From positions 1 through 42,509 of IMG/VR virus record IMGVR_UViG_3300034356_000748: a DNA stretch of 42,509 nt, one strand, 5' to 3'. The DNA comes from a virus. Numbering within the stretch: position 1 is the stretch's first letter; each line of letters starts with the position of its first letter. Below are positions 37,440 through 42,509 of this stretch, one piece after another. Below the pieces are notes generated by a model. The model was given only the letters and a program-made list of their open reading frames with translations, was not told the origin of the DNA and searched no databases. The position numbers and the translations under genes were made by a program.

Positions 37440-39830
37440 ATGATACATCAAGTGACCATATTCCAGAGTATCAAGGATACGAGTGCCCCATTCCACAGGA
37501 ATGTTGGTGTAATCCTTGAGAGAATTAGATCTGGATCGTCCAAGGAACTGGTAAAGAAGATCAGGGCAGAGAAGCGTAAGCAGGAGAGGAATGACTTGAA
37601 GAAGTTACTCCCAGCGATATGCTTCAGCGGTAAGTTCACCAAGAGATCTGATGTCTCCATCACCGAGCACAGTGGTATGATATGCCTAGACTTTGATGGC
37701 TACCAGAAGCAGAAGGACTTACTACAGGACAAGGAGAACCTGTCCAAGAACAAGTACGTCTACTCAGCATTCATCTCACCATCTGGCAACGGGCTTAAGG
37801 TACTGGTGAAGATCCCAGCAGATCAGGACAACCACATCAACTACTTCAATAGCCTAGAGAAGTACTTCAACAGCCCATACTTTGACAAGACTAGCAAGAA
37901 CGTATCACGTGTATGCTACGAGTCTTATGATCCGCTCATTCACATCAATGAGAACTCGTCTGTGTGGGATGTACTAGAGGAGCCAGAGTACACTGAGGTA
38001 AGTAAGTTCAAGGACAAGCCAACCATCCCAATCACTGATGAGAACAAGGTGGTTGACATCTTGGTCAAGTGGTGGATGAAGAAGTACCCAATGGTAGAGG
38101 GACAGCGTAACCATAACGTGTACATCCTAGCGATGGCGTTCAATGACTTTGGTATCAACAAGAGCCTTGCATCCTACGTGCTGAACCAGTACGCTACGGA
38201 GGACTTCTCTATACGTGAGATCGCTACCACAATTGACTCAGCCTACCGGAACACCACCAACTTTGGTACCAAGTACTACGAGGATGAGGAGAAGATCAAC
38301 ACCATCAAGGCTAAGCTGAGAAGGGGTGTGTCAAAAAAAGAGATACGTATTCAGCTACAGGACTCTCAACTGGATACGGATACTATCGAAGCAGTCTTGA
38401 CCAAGGTGGAGGAGGAGAACGCAAAGAAGACATTCTGGGAAAAGAGCGAGAAGGGAGTCACTCGAATAGTACACATTCAATTTAAGCAGTTCCTTGAGGA
38501 CAATGGCTTCTACAAGTACTGCCCTGAGGGTGGTAAGAACTACGTGTTTGTCAAGGTTACGAACAACTTGATTGACCACACATCTGAGAAGGAGATAAAG
38601 GACTACGTGCTTAACCACCTGCTTGAGTTGGATGACATCATGGTGTACAACTACTTTGCTGACAACACTCGCTTCTTTAAGGAGGAGTTCCTGTCGATGC
38701 TATCAACCATAGACATCTTCTTCATTGAGGATACCAAGGACACATCCTACCTGTACTACAAGAACTGTGCTGTGCAGGTGACCAAGGATGAGGTGAAGCC
38801 TATTGACTACCTTGACTTGGGTGGATACGTGTGGAACGATCACGTGATTGACCGCAACTTTAACATGTGCGATGTGACAGATGCATGCAGCTACAGGAAG
38901 TTTATACGTAACATCTGTGGTGGTGATGATGGCAGGGTTGAATCGATGGAGAGTACCATTGGGTTCCTACTACATGGCTACAAGAACCTAAGCTTCTGTC
39001 CTGCGGTGATCCTCAACGATGAGGTGATCAGCGATAACCCTGAGGGTGGCACAGGCAAGGGTCTGTTCATGAACGCACTAAGCAGAATGAAGAAGGTGGT
39101 GACTATTGACGGCAAGTCCTTCACGTTTGAGCGGAGCTTCGCCTACCAGCTGGTGTCTGCCGATACGCAGATCCTAGTCTTCGATGATGTGAAGAAGTAC
39201 TTTGACTTTGAGAGACTCTTCAGTGTGGTGACTGAGGGTCTGACGCTAGAGAAGAAGAACAAGGATGCAATCAAGATCCCATTCAGTAAGTCTCCAAAGA
39301 TTGCCATCACTACCAACTACGCAATCAAGGGATCGGGCAACTCATTCGCTAGACGTAAGTGGGAGCTGGAGCTACACCAGTACTACTCAAAGGCGTTCAC
39401 GCCTTTAGATGAGTTTGGTAAGCTGATGTTCGGTGACTGGAACGATGATGATTGGTGTGAGTTTGACAACTACATGATCAGATGCTTGGCTAACTACTTG
39501 AAGACTGGCCTAGTGAGAAGTAAGTTTGTCAACCTAAAGATCAGACAGCTATCTGCGGAGACCGCTCATGACTTCATCGAGTGGTGTGGTCTGGTGGAGG
39601 GTCAGCCTAAGAACAACACGCTGGAGCCAGAGGTAAGGCTGTACAAGAACGATCTGTACAACGACTTCGTCAACGAGTACCCTGACTACGGACCAAAGTC
39701 TAAGATGACCATCAGCAGAACCAAGTTCTACAAGTGGTTGGTATCATACGGCATGTTCAAGTATGGCGTTGCTCCTGAGGAGGGGCGTGATATGATGGGC
39801 AGGTGGATCATAATTCATTCAAATGATTGA
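37440..39830 (+). CDS. Primase-helicase: BT4734/VirE-type primase domain with SF3 helicase
   Basis: 796 aa. Residues 1-190 are a BT4734/VirE N-terminal domain with the archaeo-eukaryotic primase residues LDFD (83-86) and SPSGNGLK (113-120). Residues 200-270 are helical, PriCT-like. The C-terminal half is a superfamily 3 helicase: Walker A PEGGTGKG with Lys540, Walker B ILVFDD (578-583), and the arginine region SFARRKWELELH. One protein would lay primers and unwind DNA. The ATG follows copy B of the duplicated element and the gene overlaps the next helicase by 8 bases. Confidence 0.88.
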   Translation: MIHQVTIFQSIKDTSAPFHRNVGVILERIRSGSSKELVKKIRAEKRKQERNDLKKLLPAICFSGKFTKRSDVSITEHSGMICLDFDGYQKQKDLLQDKENLSKNKYVYSAFISPSGNGLKVLVKIPADQDNHINYFNSLEKYFNSPYFDKTSKNVSRVCYESYDPLIHINENSSVWDVLEEPEYTEVSKFKDKPTIPITDENKVVDILVKWWMKKYPMVEGQRNHNVYILAMAFNDFGINKSLASYVLNQYATEDFSIREIATTIDSAYRNTTNFGTKYYEDEEKINTIKAKLRRGVSKKEIRIQLQDSQLDTDTIEAVLTKVEEENAKKTFWEKSEKGVTRIVHIQFKQFLEDNGFYKYCPEGGKNYVFVKVTNNLIDHTSEKEIKDYVLNHLLELDDIMVYNYFADNTRFFKEEFLSMLSTIDIFFIEDTKDTSYLYYKNCAVQVTKDEVKPIDYLDLGGYVWNDHVIDRNFNMCDVTDACSYRKFIRNICGGDDGRVESMESTIGFLLHGYKNLSFCPAVILNDEVISDNPEGGTGKGLFMNALSRMKKVVTIDGKSFTFERSFAYQLVSADTQILVFDDVKKYFDFERLFSVVTEGLTLEKKNKDAIKIPFSKSPKIAITTNYAIKGSGNSFARRKWELELHQYYSKAFTPLDEFGKLMFGDWNDDDWCEFDNYMIRCLANYLKTGLVRSKFVNLKIRQLSAETAHDFIEWCGLVEGQPKNNTLEPEVRLYKNDLYNDFVNEYPDYGPKSKMTISRTKFYKWLVSYGMFKYGVAPEEGRDMMGRWIIIHSND

Positions 39831-41190
39831 GAGGGTACCAGGCTATTCGGATGAGCAGATGCTACGCTACTGCGGTACACTTTACAATGTTGTATCAAAG
39901 GACAAGTCTGCTGACCCAGATGTACTAACTAGTATAAAGAATTGCCTATCTCATTACGGAACAAGAAGCATGGAGTTTAGACCATACCAGAGGGACATAA
40001 TATCGCAGGGAGCACGAGCCATACAAGAACATGGCTTCGTGTACCTAGCGATGGAGGTACGGACAGGCAAGACATTGACCAGCCTTGGCATAGCCAGTGA
40101 GTGCGGAGCAAAGTCTGTGCTGTTCGTGACAAAGAAGAAGGCTATCGGCAGCATCGAGAAGGACTACGATCTGCTACAGCCTAGCTACCAGATAAAGGTG
40201 GTCAACTACGAGAGCCTCCACAACGTGGTAGATAGCTTCAAATTTGACCTGATAGTCATCGATGAGGCACATAGTATAGGTGCGTTCCCAAAGCCCAGCA
40301 ATCGGGCTGTAATGATACGACACGCCATCTCTAAGTATAGACCTAAGGTGATACTCATGTCTGGCACACCGACACCGGAGAGCTACTCACAGATGTACCA
40401 CCAAGTGTACGGCATACCTGGCAATCCATTCAAGCGGTTCGTTAACTTCTATAAGTTTGCTGAGGTGCATGTGAGGGTAAAGCAGAAGAACATCAATGGG
40501 CTATTCATTAATGACTACAGCACTGGGTTGGACAGCATCATCGATGAGATGAAGCCACACATGATAAGCTTCTCACAGAAGGAGGCAGGGTTCGTATCAT
40601 CAGTTACTGAGGAGATCCTAGAGGTGGAGATGAAGGAGTCTACCATGCAGCTTATCAATAAGCTAAAGAGGGACCTGGTGATTGAGGGTAAGACTGAGGT
40701 GATACTGGCTGACACGGCAGTGAAGTTAATGATGAAGGTACACCAGCTATGCAGTGGGACGATTAAGTTTGAGAGCGGTAACAGCATGGTGCTTGACACC
40801 ACCAAGGCTGAGTTCATTAAACAAAAATTTCAAGGAAGTAAGGTAGGCATCTTCTATAAATTTAAGGAAGAGCTATCTGCCTTGCAGTCAGTATTTAATG
40901 ATGAGTTAACAACTGATCTTAGTATATTTGAGAGCACTGACAAGAGCATTGCACTCCAGATAGTTAGCGGCAGGGAGGGGATCAGCCTTAGGCATGCGAA
41001 GTACTTGGTGTACTATAACATTGACTTCAGTGCTACGAGTTACTGGCAGAGCAGGGACAGGATGACAACAAAGGATCGTTCGTTCAACCATGTGTACTGG
41101 GTCTTCAGTAAGGGAGGCATTGAGCATGACGTGTACAAGACAGTGATAAAGAAGAAGGACTACACAGTTAATCATTTTAAGAATACATGA
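39823..41190 (+). CDS. SF2 (SNF2/DEAD-like) helicase
   Basis: 455 aa. Motif I MEVRTGKT (77-84), motif II VIDEAHS (145-151), motif III LMSGTP (about 178-183); the C-terminal domain has SGREGISLRHAKYLVYYNID and SYWQSRDRM as motifs V and VI with the arginine finger. It is a compact translocase like those in Bacteroidetes phage replication modules. Overlap with the primase gene by 8 bases and a shared promoter suggest joint work at the fork or in recombination. Confidence 0.88.
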   Translation: MIERVPGYSDEQMLRYCGTLYNVVSKDKSADPDVLTSIKNCLSHYGTRSMEFRPYQRDIISQGARAIQEHGFVYLAMEVRTGKTLTSLGIASECGAKSVLFVTKKKAIGSIEKDYDLLQPSYQIKVVNYESLHNVVDSFKFDLIVIDEAHSIGAFPKPSNRAVMIRHAISKYRPKVILMSGTPTPESYSQMYHQVYGIPGNPFKRFVNFYKFAEVHVRVKQKNINGLFINDYSTGLDSIIDEMKPHMISFSQKEAGFVSSVTEEILEVEMKESTMQLINKLKRDLVIEGKTEVILADTAVKLMMKVHQLCSGTIKFESGNSMVLDTTKAEFIKQKFQGSKVGIFYKFKEELSALQSVFNDELTTDLSIFESTDKSIALQIVSGREGISLRHAKYLVYYNIDFSATSYWQSRDRMTTKDRSFNHVYWVFSKGGIEHDVYKTVIKKKDYTVNHFKNT

Positions 41191-41191
41191 T

Positions 41192-41344
41192 ATGGAAAAT
41201 ATTTGGAACTACGTATTTCATTGGAATGAATACACACAGAAGTGGTACGCTGTACACAGAGACAGGTATCTAGACTATTGGAGTACTGATAAGGATAGCT
41301 TCCCATCAGATAAGAACTTAAACAATCTAATTAATAAGCTATGA
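41192..41344 (+). CDS. Small aromatic-rich protein (50 aa)
   Basis: MENIWNYVFHWNEYTQKWYA, then VHRDRYLDYWSTDKDSFPSD. Five Trp and six Tyr in 50 residues. It starts 1 bp after the helicase stop and ends by ATGA overlap with the next gene. Unknown. Confidence 0.6.
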   Translation: MENIWNYVFHWNEYTQKWYAVHRDRYLDYWSTDKDSFPSDKNLNNLINKL

Positions 41345-41559
41345 ATCAGACAGCAGTAGAATTTTTATACGAAGCATTGTGGGAAGCAGGGAAAGATAAA
41401 TTTATGTGGCAAATAATTTTGCAGCAAGCCAAAGAAATGGAGAAGGAGCAGATAAAAGAAGCTTACAAATACGGAGCATGTGATTTGGAGATTCAGTATT
41501 CACCTGTTGGAGAAATTAATTCAGAACAATACTACAACGAAACCTACGGAGATAAATGA
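41341..41559 (+). CDS. Small helical protein after the helicase
   Basis: 72 aa, MNQTAVEFLYEALWEAGKDK, then IILQQAKEMEKEQIKEAYKY. This short helical type recurs in Bacteroidetes phages. ATGA overlaps on both sides. Unknown function. Confidence 0.65.
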   Translation: MNQTAVEFLYEALWEAGKDKFMWQIILQQAKEMEKEQIKEAYKYGACDLEIQYSPVGEINSEQYYNETYGDK

Positions 41560-42191
41560 TAACTAACGAACAGAATGTATTGAATGCCAACATCCCTAAC
41601 CTGAAGCTAAAGGTTCGCAGGAGTTGGTTGACGAAGAAGGAGGAGGACCACAACACTTACGATAGCTGCTACGCATTTGCTATTCAGAGTGTGGCCGGTA
41701 AGATTCTAACCTTTCACATCATGACTGACTACGGGATGCTTAGGAGCCGTGTGCCTATCTCTGAGTTGTTCTTTAGTGAAACAGACAAGGACATCTCAAG
41801 TGACTTCAAGCAGCTGTGGGATTGCTTCAGCGAGAACGTGAGTATCATTGAGTACTCATACCTAGCAGAGAAGCGATGCAAGGTAATCCTAAAGGACAAG
41901 ACCCTTGTGTGGGCCACCTATCTATTCACCGTGGATTGGTTCAACAACCCATACTCTGACGAGCCTACGGACTACAAGTGTGGACATATCCTATTGGCTG
42001 ACGAGGGGTACCTTCTATGCCAACCCAACAACAGGATATTTTGGAAGGACTCAAACTTTATTACTAATGACTTCCCTGTAGATCCAAAGGAGTTTAAGGT
42101 TGACACTGAACTTCAATGCGTGGAGTCAGAGAGCGACAGGTGGGTGAGCTCAAATGGAAATTCATTTTACTACGATATAAACGAAATATAA
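41556..42191 (+). CDS. Conserved phage protein, unknown function
   Basis: 211 aa, MITNEQNVLNANIPNLKLKV at the start; the segment FNNPYSDEPTDYKCGHILLA and GYLLCQPNNRIFWKDSNF is its most distinctive part. Alpha/beta, no membrane segment. I have seen this type in phages without a known role. Coupled by ATGA and TAATG to its neighbours. Confidence 0.65.
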   Translation: MITNEQNVLNANIPNLKLKVRRSWLTKKEEDHNTYDSCYAFAIQSVAGKILTFHIMTDYGMLRSRVPISELFFSETDKDISSDFKQLWDCFSENVSIIEYSYLAEKRCKVILKDKTLVWATYLFTVDWFNNPYSDEPTDYKCGHILLADEGYLLCQPNNRIFWKDSNFITNDFPVDPKEFKVDTELQCVESESDRWVSSNGNSFYYDINEI

Positions 42192-42385
42192 TGAGCCCAG
42201 ATATTACAATGTGCCTGGGGACAAATTGTCCCTACAAAGAAACCTGCTACCGATTTACGGCAAATCCAAACGAGTATAGGCAATCCTACTTTACAGAGCC
42301 ACCTATTAAGGATGGCAAATGTGATATGTACTGGGGAGATTTAAGTGAGGAGATTTGGAACCAACTAAAAGATATAATGAAATGA
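42191..42385 (+). CDS. Small Cys-rich protein (possible metal binder)
   Basis: 64 aa from ATG 42191 (MSPDITMCLGTNCPYKETCY); an upstream frame from 42116 is rejected because TAATG coupling is exact. Cysteines C-x5-C-x5-C followed by a fourth in GKCDMYW could hold a zinc ion or Fe-S cluster. Frequent small phage protein; function unknown. Ends by ATGA overlap. Confidence 0.65.
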   Translation: MSPDITMCLGTNCPYKETCYRFTANPNEYRQSYFTEPPIKDGKCDMYWGDLSEEIWNQLKDIMK

Positions 42386-42509
42386 CAATCTATCTAGGTG
42401 ACCAGGCAAAAAAGTTATTCTACATGAGAGAGATTCCTGTAGAATCAATAGGTGTGTTCCAATCAATAGGTGGTGATTGGTTATACTGGTACAGCGATGG
42501 CTTTACGTA
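42382..42509 (+). CDS. Partial small protein at the right edge
   Basis: 42 residues visible, MTIYLGDQAKKLFYMREIPV then ESIGVFQSIGGDWLYWYSDG, running off the window. Coupled by ATGA to the preceding gene. Too short to assign. Confidence 0.5.
   Translation, partial: MTIYLGDQAKKLFYMREIPVESIGVFQSIGGDWLYWYSDGFT

Overview
This window is an internal segment (both ends cut genes) of a tailed double-stranded DNA phage that most probably infects a Bacteroidetes host. Reasons: the order small-terminase candidate, TerL, portal, scaffold candidate, major capsid protein, neck proteins; at least eight host-style -7 boxes (TAnnTTTG) just upstream of gene starts; A-rich leaders with almost no Shine-Dalgarno sites; a BT4734/VirE-type primase. 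The large portal (811 aa) and TerL (745 aa) and the neck proteins recall crAss-like and related environmental podoviruses, but I cannot place it in a named family.

Layout. 1-24.1 kb is read leftward: lysis and small basic proteins (20.7-24.1 kb), two giant S74-terminated tail fibres (13.5-20.6 kb), packaging genes (9.6-12.1 kb), portal, scaffold, capsid, then neck proteins, ending in a cut stabilisation/muzzle-like protein. 24.1-26.8 kb holds two rightward units (a winged-helix regulator; a metallophosphoesterase operon) around a leftward GroES-like gene. 26.9-29.96 kb is leftward: a MazG/NMAD1-like protein, small proteins, a full-length phage GroEL, and two small single-gene units with their own promoters and terminators. 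A 500-bp gene-free region (about 29.97-30.46 kb) carries three 11-bp tandem repeats resembling DnaA boxes and separates the leftward from the rightward arm; it is the best origin candidate.

30.46-42.5 kb is read rightward: about 20 small, mostly overlapping accessory genes, then a recombination/replication block (DnaA domain IV-like protein, Rad52-like annealing protein, PD-(D/E)XK exonuclease, SSB-like protein, terminator, primase-SF3 helicase, SF2 helicase) and further small genes.

Most striking are two complete type I hammerhead ribozymes (30673-30724 and 31060-31124) in the gaps between the first small genes of the rightward arm. Each starts at the stop codon of the upstream gene, and each would cut exactly 21 nt before the next ATG, leaving an A-rich leader. 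Their helices II and III differ in sequence but stay paired. A third, unidentified structured RNA (31551-31595) occupies an equivalent position. Other notable points are a phage-encoded GroEL and GroES pair in separate units, a second GroES-like protein in the packaging operon, a stand-alone DnaA domain IV near the DnaA-box repeats, and a diverged 135-bp duplication at 29.54 and 37.30 kb that precedes the primase gene. No tRNA, CRISPR, integrase or insertion sequence was seen.
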